Of a stretch of 64,000 bases of DNA, positions 34,528-44,276 are shown one piece after another (position 1 is the first letter of the stretch; every line of letters begins with the position of its first letter). The DNA lies in contig NZ_CP080421.1 in NCBI RefSeq assembly GCF_019457515.1, positions 4,030,001 through 4,094,000 of the forward strand, read 5' to 3'. The notes below the pieces were generated by a model. The model was not told the origin of the DNA. It saw nothing but the letters and a program-made list of their open reading frames with translations, and did no database searches. Source of the DNA: Shewanella mesophila. GTDB taxonomy: Bacteria > Pseudomonadota > Gammaproteobacteria > Enterobacterales > Shewanellaceae. Both the position numbers and the translations under genes were made by a program.

Positions 34528-36864
34528 CTATTTCTTTAATTTAGCGAAAGCATCGGCAAAAGCATTTCCCATCGCCGCATTGGCGGGGGCTTTCGCTTGC
34601 TTGTTATGGTTCTTATGCGCAGGCTTACCTTGACTGGCTTTATTTGCCTTAGGTGCAGCCTGACGCGGCGCAGCTGCCTTTTCCGAGGCTTTTTCATCGA
34701 GGCGCATGCTCAAACTAATTCGTTTGCGTTCAACATCCACTTCCATCACTTTGACTTTCACCACATCGCCGGCCTTAACTACGGCATGGGGATCGCTAAC
34801 AAACTTATCGGTTAATGATGAAATATGCACTAAGCCATCTTGATGAACACCCACATCGACAAACGCACCAAAATTGGTCACGTTAGTCACCACGCCCTCT
34901 AAGATCATATCAGGCTTAAGATCTTTGACCTCTTCTACGCCCTCTTTAAAGACGGCCGTCTTAAACTCTCCACGAGGGTCACGGCCTGGCTTTTCAAGTT
35001 CACTTAAGATATCGGTGATCGTGGGTAGACCGAACTCATCGGTGATAAAAGCCTTCGCATCGACCTGTTTTAACAAGTCGCTATTACCTATCAAGGCATC
35101 GACCGCCTGTTGCTGGGCGCGTGCAATCGTCTCAACTAGAGCATAAGCCTCAGGGTGAACTGAGCTGGCATCTAATGGGTTATCACCATTGCTAATACGC
35201 AAGAAGCCAGCCGCCTGTTCAAATGCCTTTGGTCCAAGACGCGCGACCTTTAACAGCTGCTGACGACTACTAAACTGACCATTCTCATCGCGATAATCTA
35301 CGATGTTGCGGGCTAAGGTTTTGTTTAAACCAGCGACTTGGGCCAACAAAGGCGCAGACGCCATGTTTAAATCGACACCGACACCATTTACACAATCTTC
35401 CACCACGGCTTCTAGTGACTGAGACAGCTGACTCTGACTGACATCGTGTTGATACTGGCCAACACCAATAGATTTGGGTTCGATTTTAACTAGCTCTGCC
35501 AAGGGATCTTGCAGACGACGCGCTATAGACACCGCGCCGCGAATAGAGACATCCAGATCCGGGAACTCTTCGGCCGCAAGCTCCGAGGCAGAATAAACCG
35601 ATGCGCCCGCTTCACTGACCATGATCTTAGTTAAATGAGGCACTTCAGCCTTCATGGTGGCAATCAACTCGGCGGCTAATTTATCGGTTTCACGGGAAGC
35701 GGTGCCGTTACCAATGGCAATAAGCTCGACCTTGTGCATTTTGACCAAGTTAGACAGGGTGCGGATCGATTTATCCCACAGATTTTGCGGTGCATGGGGA
35801 AAAATCGTCGAGTGAGCCACTAACTTGCCAGTATTGTTAACAATCGCTACCTTCACGCCAGTTCGCAACCCAGGATCGAGCCCTAATGTGCATTTAGCTC
35901 CGGCTGGAGCCGCCATCATTAAATCACCTAAGTTACGCGCAAACACATTAATCGCTTCGGTTTCTGCACGTTCACGAAGCTTAGCGATAAACTCAGTTTC
36001 CATCTGCAACGCAATTTTAATACGCCACGTCGAAGTAACGACCTGTTTAAGCCATTGATCAACTTCGCTGTCAGTCAACTTAAGGTTGAAGTGTTCACTA
36101 ATGATCACCTCGCAATAGCTAGCTTGCTTAGCCTCAGTGTCGGGATCGGCATTCATATTGAGGCTTAACACACCTTCGTTGCGGCCGCGGAGCATAGCCA
36201 GGGCGCGATGCGATGGGATCTGCATCATCTTCTCGCTGTGCTCAAAGTAATCTCTAAACTTAGCGCCCTCTTTCTCTTTGCCTTTCACCATGCGGCTTTC
36301 AAGCACGGCGTTCTGACTTAGGTGACGGCGTACTTTTTGTAGTAACTCGGCATCTTCGGCGTAACGCTCCATCAAAATAAAACGCGCGCCATCGAGCACG
36401 GCTTTGGTATCGCCAAAACCAGCCTCACGATTAATAAATTCACTGGCTGCGACTTCGATATTGCCTTGACGATTTTGTAGCAGTTGATCGACCAAAGGTT
36501 CGATTCCCGCTTCAATCGCGATCTGGCCTTTAGTGCGGCGCTTAGGCTTATAAGGTAGATAAAGGTCTTCGAGGCGAATCTTGCTGTCCGCCTCGTTAAT
36601 CGCCGCTTTCAATTCAGGAGTCAGCTTACCTTGAGTATCTATGCTAGAAAGAATCACCTTACGTCGATCATTGAGATCACGTAAATATCCTAAACGGCTA
36701 AATAAGGTCCGCAGCTGGGTATCATCTAAACCACCTGTGACTTCCTTACGATAGCGCGCGACGAAAGGAACCGTGGCGCCGTCATCCAATAACGTGATTG
36801 TTGCCGTCACTTGCTGCTCGCGGACCTTGAGTTCCTGAGCGATGATTTGTGCAATATTTTGCAT
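34528..36864 (-). CDS. tex: Tex, RNA-binding transcription accessory protein
   Basis: A 778-residue protein with the Tex order of domains: N-terminal helical region, YqgF/RNase H-like domain (GLDPGLRTGVKVAIV, about residue 330), helix-hairpin-helix block (GVGVDLNMASAPLLAQVAGL, about 495), and S1 RNA-binding domain (about 650-725, ILEGVVTNVTNFGAFVDVG). A basic Ala/Lys tail follows (APRQAAPKANKAS). Tex is related to eukaryotic Spt6 and binds nucleic acid during transcription. It appears monocistronic. Confidence 0.95.
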   Translation of the reverse strand: MQNIAQIIAQELKVREQQVTATITLLDDGATVPFVARYRKEVTGGLDDTQLRTLFSRLGYLRDLNDRRKVILSSIDTQGKLTPELKAAINEADSKIRLEDLYLPYKPKRRTKGQIAIEAGIEPLVDQLLQNRQGNIEVAASEFINREAGFGDTKAVLDGARFILMERYAEDAELLQKVRRHLSQNAVLESRMVKGKEKEGAKFRDYFEHSEKMMQIPSHRALAMLRGRNEGVLSLNMNADPDTEAKQASYCEVIISEHFNLKLTDSEVDQWLKQVVTSTWRIKIALQMETEFIAKLRERAETEAINVFARNLGDLMMAAPAGAKCTLGLDPGLRTGVKVAIVNNTGKLVAHSTIFPHAPQNLWDKSIRTLSNLVKMHKVELIAIGNGTASRETDKLAAELIATMKAEVPHLTKIMVSEAGASVYSASELAAEEFPDLDVSIRGAVSIARRLQDPLAELVKIEPKSIGVGQYQHDVSQSQLSQSLEAVVEDCVNGVGVDLNMASAPLLAQVAGLNKTLARNIVDYRDENGQFSSRQQLLKVARLGPKAFEQAAGFLRISNGDNPLDASSVHPEAYALVETIARAQQQAVDALIGNSDLLKQVDAKAFITDEFGLPTITDILSELEKPGRDPRGEFKTAVFKEGVEEVKDLKPDMILEGVVTNVTNFGAFVDVGVHQDGLVHISSLTDKFVSDPHAVVKAGDVVKVKVMEVDVERKRISLSMRLDEKASEKAAAPRQAAPKANKASQGKPAHKNHNKQAKAPANAAMGNAFADAFAKLKK

Positions 36865-36949
36865 AGATTACGTCGTGCCTAAATTGATAGATTTCATTGT
36901 CGCCAAAGATACCACAGGCGCTAGATAAGTTGTACGCCAAACCTATGTG

Positions 36950-36976
36950 AAAAAGCCCGCAAGACGCAGGCTTTTT
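36950..36976. terminator. Hairpin downstream of the ThDP decarboxylase gene
   Basis: AAAAAGCC pairs with GGCTTTTT with an inner GC pair and one mismatch, 27 bases past the gene's stop and between it and tex. A- and T-runs flank both sides. Confidence 0.75.
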
Positions 36977-37002
36977 GAATCAGTTCACCAAATACGGTTT
37001 AA

Positions 37003-38823
37003 TTAGCGACAAAGCGCTTGCCACTGCTTTGTGGCTTCAGGATCGCCATTTCGATAGCCAATATAGCAGTTCAGTTTTTTAGTCGTATCACTTTGCAAGG
37101 CCAGATCTAATCCTGTGGGCACCTCGATAAGATGCAATCCACCTATCTCGGCGCAAGTCGCTAAGGTATCGATAAACTGTCCGCAGCTTTGACAGTGATG
37201 GCCTTTACCTCCATAAGCCGCAATAAGCATCTTGGGATCGAAACCATTATCATTACAGGCATAAATAGCCGCATCACCCGCCTTACCTAAATGAAAGATA
37301 TTGTTGCGCATATACACTATCACGGCGTTAGCGCCCTGCTTTTGCAGATTGATGAGCTCATTGGCCTGAAAATTAAACCCGCCATCTCCAGTAAGCACTA
37401 AAATAGTCTGCTGACTGCCAAGCTGCGCTAGTTGATCGCTAATCGCTCTCGCATAAGGCAAACTTGTCCCCATCGCGGCATACCAAGGATTCGCCAAATA
37501 ACTGCGGCCAATATCGCTCGCCCCTGTTTCGAGTTCAAAGCTAGCAAATAAGGAGTTGCCCACTTCAGGCACAAAAATGAACGACTGTTGCAACTGACGC
37601 TGCACCCGATTAATACAAGCGGCGATATTGTGATACCCCAAGGTACTATCGTAATCCAATGCCTGCTCACTCTTTACGGCTAACAGCGATTTAGAGATAG
37701 ATTTAGAATAAGAATAAGAATTAGAATTAGACTTAGATTCAAAGCGATAATGCAGCTGCTCCATCACCGCGAGGATATCTTGCTCCCATTTAGCCGTGCC
37801 TTTTACCATGGTCTTGTTGGGGTGATTGTCTATGGTGTGCGTTTGGCTGCTAAAGGCGTTATTAGTGTCAGAGGGAAAAATGGCGCTGCCCAGCTCTAAG
37901 ACATAATCGACTCGCTCATCTATATAGGCTTGATGTTCAAGTTGACTAAAGACCCCGTTATAACTACCTAAACACAATGAGTCCCTCTCATCTAACATTC
38001 CTTTGCCAAACCAACTGGTGGCATAGGGCAGATCATGTTGATGACAAAATTCGATAATATTATTGAGTAACGCTTTATTTAATCTCAACTTCTCGCCAAG
38101 AAAGACCAGAGGATATTTTGCCTGAGACAATTTTGCCTCAATCTGGGCAGCAATAAGCTCTGCGCCACTAAGATTAAGCGTCTGGGTCTGAAAAAATGCA
38201 AGATCGCGAGGAAGAGAGAGGGCTTGGGTGGGTTGATGTACTAGGTCTCTCGGGATCTCAATATATACGGGCTGACGATTGATAAAAGCATGGCTCAATA
38301 GATCTAAAAACTGCTCCGCTGCCACATTGGGCTGACCACTATGACGCTGACCTTGCAGACGCTCCGCTCTAAGACCTAAGGCTTTAAACGCATTTAATGC
38401 CGCATCGAGATCGGTATGCCAAGCGCTATGTGGATGCACACTATGATGCAAAGCATCACTGTTGATCTCAGTCTCACCTGGCGCACCCGAGATAAAAATC
38501 ACAGGTAAACCTTCGGTACGGGCTAAAGCCGCAGCCGAGGTACAAGGTAAACTGCCCACGGTATAGGTGGTCAAACAAACCCCTAATGGATTTAACTCAG
38601 CTTGTGCACACGCGGTAAAGCCCGCATGCATTTCATTGCTTGAAGGCAGTACCGCTATCAGCTCAGACAGAGCGTTAATCAAGTTAGCGACAAAATCACC
38701 GCCGACACCATAGACTCTCTGCACCCCAAACAGCTGCAACTGCTGGGCGATGCTCTGACCGAGCGTCGGCAGTTGCTGGTAATATTGTTCACCGAAGTTG
38801 TCTTGTATCTTAGCGTTCATCAC
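37003..38823 (-). CDS. ThDP-dependent decarboxylase, pyruvate/indolepyruvate decarboxylase-like
   Basis: A 606-residue thiamine-diphosphate enzyme. The N-terminal PYR domain carries the cofactor-activating Glu in SSNEMHAGFTACAQAE, the C-terminal PP domain the motif GDGGFNF (479-485) to NN (507-508), a canonical GDG-x-NN span. Similarity to pyruvate and indolepyruvate decarboxylases is clear, but a typical His-His active-site pair was seen only as LHHSVHPHS (about 122-130), and an insert near residues 361-378 is a low-complexity Ser-rich stretch coded by a hexanucleotide repeat. The substrate is not determined. It stands alone between tex and greB. Confidence 0.8.
   Translation of the reverse strand: MMNAKIQDNFGEQYYQQLPTLGQSIAQQLQLFGVQRVYGVGGDFVANLINALSELIAVLPSSNEMHAGFTACAQAELNPLGVCLTTYTVGSLPCTSAAALARTEGLPVIFISGAPGETEINSDALHHSVHPHSAWHTDLDAALNAFKALGLRAERLQGQRHSGQPNVAAEQFLDLLSHAFINRQPVYIEIPRDLVHQPTQALSLPRDLAFFQTQTLNLSGAELIAAQIEAKLSQAKYPLVFLGEKLRLNKALLNNIIEFCHQHDLPYATSWFGKGMLDERDSLCLGSYNGVFSQLEHQAYIDERVDYVLELGSAIFPSDTNNAFSSQTHTIDNHPNKTMVKGTAKWEQDILAVMEQLHYRFESKSNSNSYSYSKSISKSLLAVKSEQALDYDSTLGYHNIAACINRVQRQLQQSFIFVPEVGNSLFASFELETGASDIGRSYLANPWYAAMGTSLPYARAISDQLAQLGSQQTILVLTGDGGFNFQANELINLQKQGANAVIVYMRNNIFHLGKAGDAAIYACNDNGFDPKMLIAAYGGKGHHCQSCGQFIDTLATCAEIGGLHLIEVPTGLDLALQSDTTKKLNCYIGYRNGDPEATKQWQALCR
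37691..37738 (-). repeat. Eight-unit imperfect hexanucleotide repeat inside the ThDP decarboxylase gene
   Basis: Eight consecutive 6-bp units with consensus TTAGAA (plus strand) encode alternating Ser-Asn, Ser-Tyr and Ser-Lys pairs. Gain or loss of units keeps the frame, so length variation would change only the linker. Confidence 0.85.
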
Positions 38824-38878
38824 GTCACCGCTTAACCATATCTGAGAGAACGCAGCCTAGAGGGGTTAAGGGATTCAT

Positions 38879-39097
38879 GTGTTGATCGAGATCAGTTTAA
38901 AAGATTTGAGCCCTAAGTCCCCTGCGAAAACTAATCGTTACGTTCTAGTTGAAATGACCTTTACAGCACTCGATAACCCTGTATTGATATCGTTACAGCC
39001 ATCAGTATTGCTCTCAAATTTGAGGAGATGGATTAACACTGATGAACAGAGAGAAGCTGATTGGAGTGAATTGATACCGCTCATTCGAAAGAGATAA
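38879..39097 (+). CDS. Possible small protein of unknown function
   Basis: A 72-residue open frame starting at GTG 38879 in the 339-bp gap between the divergently oriented ThDP gene and greB. TAAGGG lies about eight bases before the start. The product is mixed in composition with a basic end (ELIPLIRKR), a run NRYVLVEMTFTALDNP resembling a folded core, and no signal peptide or membrane helix. No family was recognised and it could be spurious. Confidence 0.35.
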   Translation: MLIEISLKDLSPKSPAKTNRYVLVEMTFTALDNPVLISLQPSVLLSNLRRWINTDEQREADWSELIPLIRKR

Positions 39098-39110
39098 TGA
39101 AAAGAAATTG

Positions 39111-39156
39111 CGCAGTAAAAGGCTTTTGTTTCTTGGAGGAATTGCCCTTTACTGCG
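39111..39156. repeat. Imperfect inverted repeat downstream of greB
   Basis: CGCAGTAAAAGG and CCCTTTACTGCG pair (11 of 12) around a 22-base loop just past the greB stop. It may form a 3' stem that ends greB transcription, but there is no T-run. Confidence 0.4.
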
Positions 39157-39162
39157 ATGAGA

Positions 39163-39669
39163 CTAGGCTTCGAACGCCTTATATTGGATCTTATTGACGT
39201 ACCACTCTTTTTTGCCTGCGGGAGTTCTCACGACAACTTCGTCATCGACCTGCTTACCAATTAACGCACGAGCCATAGGTGAGTCAATCGTAATGTAACC
39301 TAGCTTAGTATCTAGCTCATCTTTACCCACAATACGATAACGCACCACTTCACCGGCTTCATTTTCCAGCTCTACCCAAGCACCAAAGAACACCTTGCCC
39401 TCTTGCTGGGGTGAATAATCGACAATCTTTAGGTCTTCGACTCGCTTAACTAAATAGCGAACTCGACTATCTATTTGTCTTAAAAGCCTTTTATTATAAG
39501 TGTAATCAGCGTTTTCGCTTCGATCACCTTGCGCCGCAGCCTCCTGCACCTTCTTGGTGATCTCTGGCCGATACTCCTTCCACAAATACTTTAGCTCCCT
39601 ATCGAGGGTCTGCCAGCCTTCGCGGGTGATTAACATGGCTTTTGTATCAATACTGGATTTGTTTTCCAT
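39163..39669 (-). CDS. greB: GreB, transcription elongation/cleavage factor
   Basis: A 168-residue protein that rescues backtracked RNA polymerase by stimulating transcript cleavage. The coiled-coil N-terminal domain carries the tip acidic residues in GDRSENADYTYNK, and the C-terminal FKBP-like domain includes IVDYSPQQEGKVFFGAWVE and IDSPMARALIGK. The N-terminus extends about 10 residues beyond E. coli GreB (MENKSSIDTKAM). It is divergent from ompR. Confidence 0.95.
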   Translation of the reverse strand: MENKSSIDTKAMLITREGWQTLDRELKYLWKEYRPEITKKVQEAAAQGDRSENADYTYNKRLLRQIDSRVRYLVKRVEDLKIVDYSPQQEGKVFFGAWVELENEAGEVVRYRIVGKDELDTKLGYITIDSPMARALIGKQVDDEVVVRTPAGKKEWYVNKIQYKAFEA

Positions 39670-40110
39670 TTAGCTTAATCACTCAACCTTTAGTTAGTTA
39701 GACGTTAATGATTTATAAATTAGTCATTCCATCTTAGTGGTAAACCACCATTAATGGCCAGATGATACCCATTGATAGAGGGAGATGACAATAGCATAAC
39801 TCAGCGAAACACGGCCTAAGATTAACCACGCAGTTTTTACAACCAATAAGCATCATCAACTTAGACGATTCAATTTAGTTACAATTTCGCGTACCAAGCC
39901 CAAATAGACTATAATCTACTTTTATTTCAAACAATTAAATCATTAAAGATCGAGCCATAATCATTCTAGGCTAAGATGTAGATGAAATTCTCGCTAGTCA
40001 TTTAATCGGCAAAACAGCTATATTAAGCGAGCATATAAAATTAATAATGAATATCAGCAAGTTGGACTGGCTTTTATTGGCCAATCGCACTGAAATAAGG
40101 GATAAAAAGC
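39670..40110. other. Intergenic region between greB and ompR (441 bp), promoters expected
   Basis: An AT-rich divergent gap that must hold the greB and ompR promoters. I could not single out convincing promoter boxes, and no open frame, tRNA or repeat was seen in it. Confidence 0.6.
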
Positions 40111-40836
40111 ATGGGACAAGAAACCTCTAAAATTCTCGTCGTCGATGATGATATGAGGCTAAGAGCCTTACTAGAGCGTTACCTGATGGAACAAGGTTAT
40201 CAGGTTAGAAGTGCCGCTAATGCCGAGCAAATGGACAGATTGCTCGAACGTGAGAACTTCCATCTACTTGTACTCGATCTTATGCTCCCTGGCGAAGATG
40301 GCCTGTCGATCTGCCGCCGTCTAAGACAGCAAGGCAACACCATCCCTATCGTCATGCTAACCGCCAAAGGGGATGAAGTAGACCGTATTATCGGCCTTGA
40401 GTTAGGAGCAGATGACTATCTACCTAAGCCCTTCAATCCTCGGGAGCTACTCGCACGCATCAAAGCGGTTATGCGCCGCCAAACGCCTGAAGTACCTGGA
40501 GCTCCGACTCAGCAAGAGGAGGAGATAAGCTTCGGTGAGTTTACCCTAAACCTAGCGACCCGCGAGATGTACCACGGCGAAGAGGCGATATCGCTCACCA
40601 GTGGTGAATTTGCAGTGTTAAAGGTGCTGGTCAGTCACCCGAGAGAGCCGCTTTCACGGGATAAGTTGATGAATCTTGCTCGCGGTCGTGACTACTCAGC
40701 ACTGGAACGTTCTATCGATGTGCAGGTATCACGTCTACGTAGGTTGATAGAAAAAGATGCCGCCAACCCTCGTTACATTCAAACGGTATGGGGCCTTGGC
40801 TACGTATTTGTGCCAGACGGGGCGGCTCGTCGCTAA
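40111..40836 (+). CDS. ompR: OmpR, osmoregulatory response regulator
   Basis: A 241-residue OmpR/PhoB-type regulator. The receiver domain has DDD near residue 12, phosphoacceptor D56 in LVLDLMLPG, and Lys in LPKPFNP. The winged-helix domain ends with RSIDVQVSRLRRLIEKDAANPRYIQTVWGLGYVF in two blocks. Phosphorylated OmpR controls porin genes and osmotic responses. It precedes envZ by 26 bp, the standard operon. Confidence 0.96.
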   Translation: MGQETSKILVVDDDMRLRALLERYLMEQGYQVRSAANAEQMDRLLERENFHLLVLDLMLPGEDGLSICRRLRQQGNTIPIVMLTAKGDEVDRIIGLELGADDYLPKPFNPRELLARIKAVMRRQTPEVPGAPTQQEEEISFGEFTLNLATREMYHGEEAISLTSGEFAVLKVLVSHPREPLSRDKLMNLARGRDYSALERSIDVQVSRLRRLIEKDAANPRYIQTVWGLGYVFVPDGAARR

Positions 40837-40862
40837 TGCCGCAAACAATTTGCCGCTAATCG

Positions 40863-42173
40863 ATGAAGTGGCTTAAACGATTTCTACCTCGCAGTGCATT
40901 TAGCCAAACAGTATTACTGATTGGCTCCTTGCTGCTGGTTAACCAATTGGTGTCATACCTCTCTGTCGCTGTTTATTTCATTCAACCCACTTACCAACAG
41001 ATCAACCAACTCATTGCTCGCCAAGTAAAACTCCTGTTTGTCGATGGTGTCGATGTCGGCCGTGAACATTTGACCATGGTCGATGCGCTCAATGCCAAAG
41101 TACACGATGATGGCATGCACATTTACAACATCAAGCAAGCCCGTGAAGCCGGCGTCGAAAGAGCGACTTATTACACTTTATTGTCGGCACAGATGTCTGA
41201 ACATCTAGGGGGCAAGGCCGAGGTGAGAATTGCTCAGGGTAAAGAGTTTGAGATCTGGATCCGTCCGCCGCAAGCGCCGTCGGTGTGGATAAAAGTCCCC
41301 TTGACCGGATTTAATGAATTCGGTTTGTCACCGCTAACCCTCTATCTGATGGTTATCGGTGCGCTCAGTGTTGCCGGAGGTTGGTGGTTTGCCCGCAAGC
41401 AAAATAAGCCACTTAAAAGACTACAAAAAGCGGCTATTGCGGTCTCTCGAGGAGACTATCCAGCACCACTGCCACCGAGTGGCTCGACCGAAATTATCGA
41501 GGTAACGAACGCCTTTAACCAGATGTCTCGTAGCATGCAACAGCTAGAACAAGACAGGGCCCTGCTGATGGCTGGGATCTCTCACGATCTACGCACGCCT
41601 CTGACCCGTATTCGCCTCGCCTCAGAGATGATGGTTGAAGAAGATGAATACCTAAAAGACGGCATTGTCCATGATATCGAAGATATGGATGCCATCATCA
41701 ATCAGTTTATTGCCTATATAAGGCAAGATCAGGAATCGAACCGTGAACAGGGGCAGATCAATGATCTGATTGAAGATGTGGCCCAAGCCGAATCTAAACG
41801 TGAAGGTGAGATAGAGATAGCACTCACCTTCTGCCCCAAAATCCCCATGCAAGCGGTAGCCATTAAACGTATCATCGCCAATTTAGTTGAAAATGCATTT
41901 CGCTATGGTAATGGCTGGATCAAACTCAGCTCAAACTTCGACGGAAAACGTGTTGGCTTTAGCGTGGAAGACAATGGTCCCGGTATTCCATTAGAGCAGA
42001 TCCCTAAATTATTCCAACCTTTCACTCAAGGCGATAGCGCTCGTGGTAGTGTCGGCTCAGGATTAGGTCTGGCCATCATCAAACGTATCGTCGATCGTCA
42101 TCAAGGCGAAGTGGTCTTAACCAATCGTAAAGAGGGCGGTTTACACGCCCAAGTTTGGTTACCCTTAGAGTAG
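40863..42173 (+). CDS. envZ: EnvZ, osmolarity sensor histidine kinase
   Basis: A 436-residue two-membrane-helix kinase (helices about residues 16-40 and 155-176 with a periplasmic loop between), HAMP linker, HisKA box with phosphoacceptor H241 in ISHDLRTPLTRIRLA, and HATPase domain with the N-box NLVENAFRYG and G-boxes EDNGPGIP and GSGLGLAI. It phosphorylates and dephosphorylates OmpR, encoded just upstream. Confidence 0.95.
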   Translation: MKWLKRFLPRSAFSQTVLLIGSLLLVNQLVSYLSVAVYFIQPTYQQINQLIARQVKLLFVDGVDVGREHLTMVDALNAKVHDDGMHIYNIKQAREAGVERATYYTLLSAQMSEHLGGKAEVRIAQGKEFEIWIRPPQAPSVWIKVPLTGFNEFGLSPLTLYLMVIGALSVAGGWWFARKQNKPLKRLQKAAIAVSRGDYPAPLPPSGSTEIIEVTNAFNQMSRSMQQLEQDRALLMAGISHDLRTPLTRIRLASEMMVEEDEYLKDGIVHDIEDMDAIINQFIAYIRQDQESNREQGQINDLIEDVAQAESKREGEIEIALTFCPKIPMQAVAIKRIIANLVENAFRYGNGWIKLSSNFDGKRVGFSVEDNGPGIPLEQIPKLFQPFTQGDSARGSVGSGLGLAIIKRIVDRHQGEVVLTNRKEGGLHAQVWLPLE

Positions 42174-42285
42174 TTCACCTCTTCTATAAAAAACCAATTC
42201 ATCAATATAGATAATCGCTCTGCACTGTCATCAACTTGTCATGTTTACGTAATAATCTGGCGCAAATTATTATTGGCGCGTGATA

Positions 42286-44250
42286 ATGAAAATTTCTACT
42301 CTCTCACTCTGGGCCTCTGCAACCCTGTTACTCCTAGCAGCTCTTCTGGCGACAGTCGTCGTTTGGAGCGGCCAGCAGAGAACACAAATCGAACATGAGA
42401 CAAGCCTGTTGGCCGACGTGCAAAAGCGCTTCTTGGTAGAGGTTCGCCGCCAACTCGAAGGCTATTTAACTAGTGGTAACGCCCAGTTATTGGACAACGC
42501 CAAACAACAACTCAATGATATCAGCAGCGATATCAATCGCCTTTCTCACCAAGATGCACAGCTAGTCGCACAAGCTATCTCAAGCTTTATTCTTGATCTC
42601 GATAGCCAATATCGCGCGGCAGGTAAGCTCGCTGGTAACCCTAGAGAATTACTGGCCCATGCAGAAAGCGAGATGCTCTCTTACAACCAACATCTTGCCC
42701 AATATGCCACCTCAGGGCTTATCGAACACTCCGAGCTCGCCATGCAATACATGGCGTTAACCCAAGAGTTGCCCCCTCTGGTTTACCAACTTTCTCAGCT
42801 AACTGAAGGTTATTTACTAGATAAAGATCAGCGCCTTAAGTCGATACTTTCTACTGCTACCCAAGCGCTAACCCAGTGGCACGATAAATTGGCCAAATTG
42901 CCCTTACTGGGAATCTATGAAACTCAGGAGGTCGATGAATTTGCCCTTGGTGATGATGAAGCAGAGCAAATAGAGATTGGTGAGGCTGACTATAGCGAAC
43001 TCCTATCTCTGAGCAATCGCTACGATAAAGAGGTCACCAATACCGATAATCTATTGATTGCCAACAGACAAGCACAAGATGCCATGATGACAGCCATCGC
43101 AGACATAGAGCGGCAGTTACTCACCCTAGGCTTGGCGCAACAATCACAAACCCGTGAACTTAAACAGCAGCTACAACTCATCCTCTACGGCGTTGTTTCC
43201 ATACTTACGCTGTTTGCACTAGCCTATCTGCTGTTGCAACAGCAGCGAGTGGTAAAACCGCTTAAGCAGCTCAATATCGCCTTTATGCGCTTAGGTGAGT
43301 CGAACGAGAGAGAGCGTATTGCGATTCATCGACGCTGCGAAACGGGTCAGATAGCGGGCCATTTTAATCAGCTATTAGATAGATTCGAGTCGGAAGATGC
43401 AGAGCAAAGGGTCAAAATAAGCAAAATTTCAGAGTCGCTTTCTCAGTTAGTCGAGCGAATATCCAAGCTGGCGCAAGGAACTGAAACCACACTAAACATT
43501 GTCGATATTGCCCAAACGCAGACAGAGCAGATGCGCGCAATCGCAAGAGACGTCAGCGAACTATCCTTACAAGTAGAGCAGAGTGCCCAGCAAACCCATC
43601 GGCAGATGGTGTCGAGCCAAGATGAAGTGAAAGCCGTGATGACAGCGGCGGATGAAACCCAACAAGCCGTAAGCCATTGTCACCAATCGCTTAACAGTCT
43701 TAATACCTCAGTGAGCGATGTCTCGACCATCATAGATGTCATCGGCAATATTGCCGAACAAACTAACTTACTCGCACTAAACGCCGCAATTGAAGCGGCT
43801 AGAGCCGGGGAACAGGGCCGAGGCTTTGCCGTTGTTGCCGATGAAGTTCGCAGCCTATCACAGCGGACACAGCACTCTTTGCAAGAGATCTTGACCATAC
43901 TCAATCAACTGACAACCGCAAATAGTCAGTTAGAACACAGTGTAAAAGGGATCGAAAATGCCAGTATTAAACAGTCTCAAGGAGCGCAAGCGCTTTGGCA
44001 AGTCACTCAAACAGTACAACAGCAAGCGCAAGAGATGAATGAAACGGCCAAGCAGGGCAGCAATTACAGCAGCAATCAAGTAAGTCACTTAGACCAACTG
44101 TATAGCGCCATGGATGAATTAAAGCAGCACGCTTTGCACTCGGCTGAGCAAAGTGAAGTGATTGCTAGCGAAGTCGCCCAGAGTGTAGCCGATATAGAAG
44201 CGAGTTTAGGGATAGATGTTCCCCCAGAACAAGATAAGTGGGTTGCTTAA
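42286..44250 (+). CDS. Methyl-accepting chemotaxis protein
   Basis: A 654-residue chemoreceptor. ATG 42286 is preferred to GTG 42280. A first membrane helix (about 7-30) leads into a long periplasmic helical sensor with an acidic insert (DEFALGDDEAEQIE, about 220-235), a second helix at about 302-322, a HAMP linker and a cytoplasmic coiled-coil signalling domain whose tip reads GNIAEQTNLLALNAAIEAAR. The sensed ligand is unknown. It sits directly downstream of ompR-envZ and may be co-transcribed, though a 112-bp gap intervenes. Confidence 0.92.
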   Translation: MKISTLSLWASATLLLLAALLATVVVWSGQQRTQIEHETSLLADVQKRFLVEVRRQLEGYLTSGNAQLLDNAKQQLNDISSDINRLSHQDAQLVAQAISSFILDLDSQYRAAGKLAGNPRELLAHAESEMLSYNQHLAQYATSGLIEHSELAMQYMALTQELPPLVYQLSQLTEGYLLDKDQRLKSILSTATQALTQWHDKLAKLPLLGIYETQEVDEFALGDDEAEQIEIGEADYSELLSLSNRYDKEVTNTDNLLIANRQAQDAMMTAIADIERQLLTLGLAQQSQTRELKQQLQLILYGVVSILTLFALAYLLLQQQRVVKPLKQLNIAFMRLGESNERERIAIHRRCETGQIAGHFNQLLDRFESEDAEQRVKISKISESLSQLVERISKLAQGTETTLNIVDIAQTQTEQMRAIARDVSELSLQVEQSAQQTHRQMVSSQDEVKAVMTAADETQQAVSHCHQSLNSLNTSVSDVSTIIDVIGNIAEQTNLLALNAAIEAARAGEQGRGFAVVADEVRSLSQRTQHSLQEILTILNQLTTANSQLEHSVKGIENASIKQSQGAQALWQVTQTVQQQAQEMNETAKQGSNYSSNQVSHLDQLYSAMDELKQHALHSAEQSEVIASEVAQSVADIEASLGIDVPPEQDKWVA

Positions 44251-44269
44251 CCATAAGTATAAGCAACCC
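44240..44269. terminator. Hairpin shared by the convergent chemoreceptor and peroxiredoxin genes
   Basis: A perfect 10-bp stem (GGGTTGCTTA/TAAGCAACCC) with a 10-base loop spans the chemoreceptor stop codon. No T-run is present, so termination may be weak or Rho-assisted. Confidence 0.5.
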
Positions 44270-44276
44270 AGCACAG

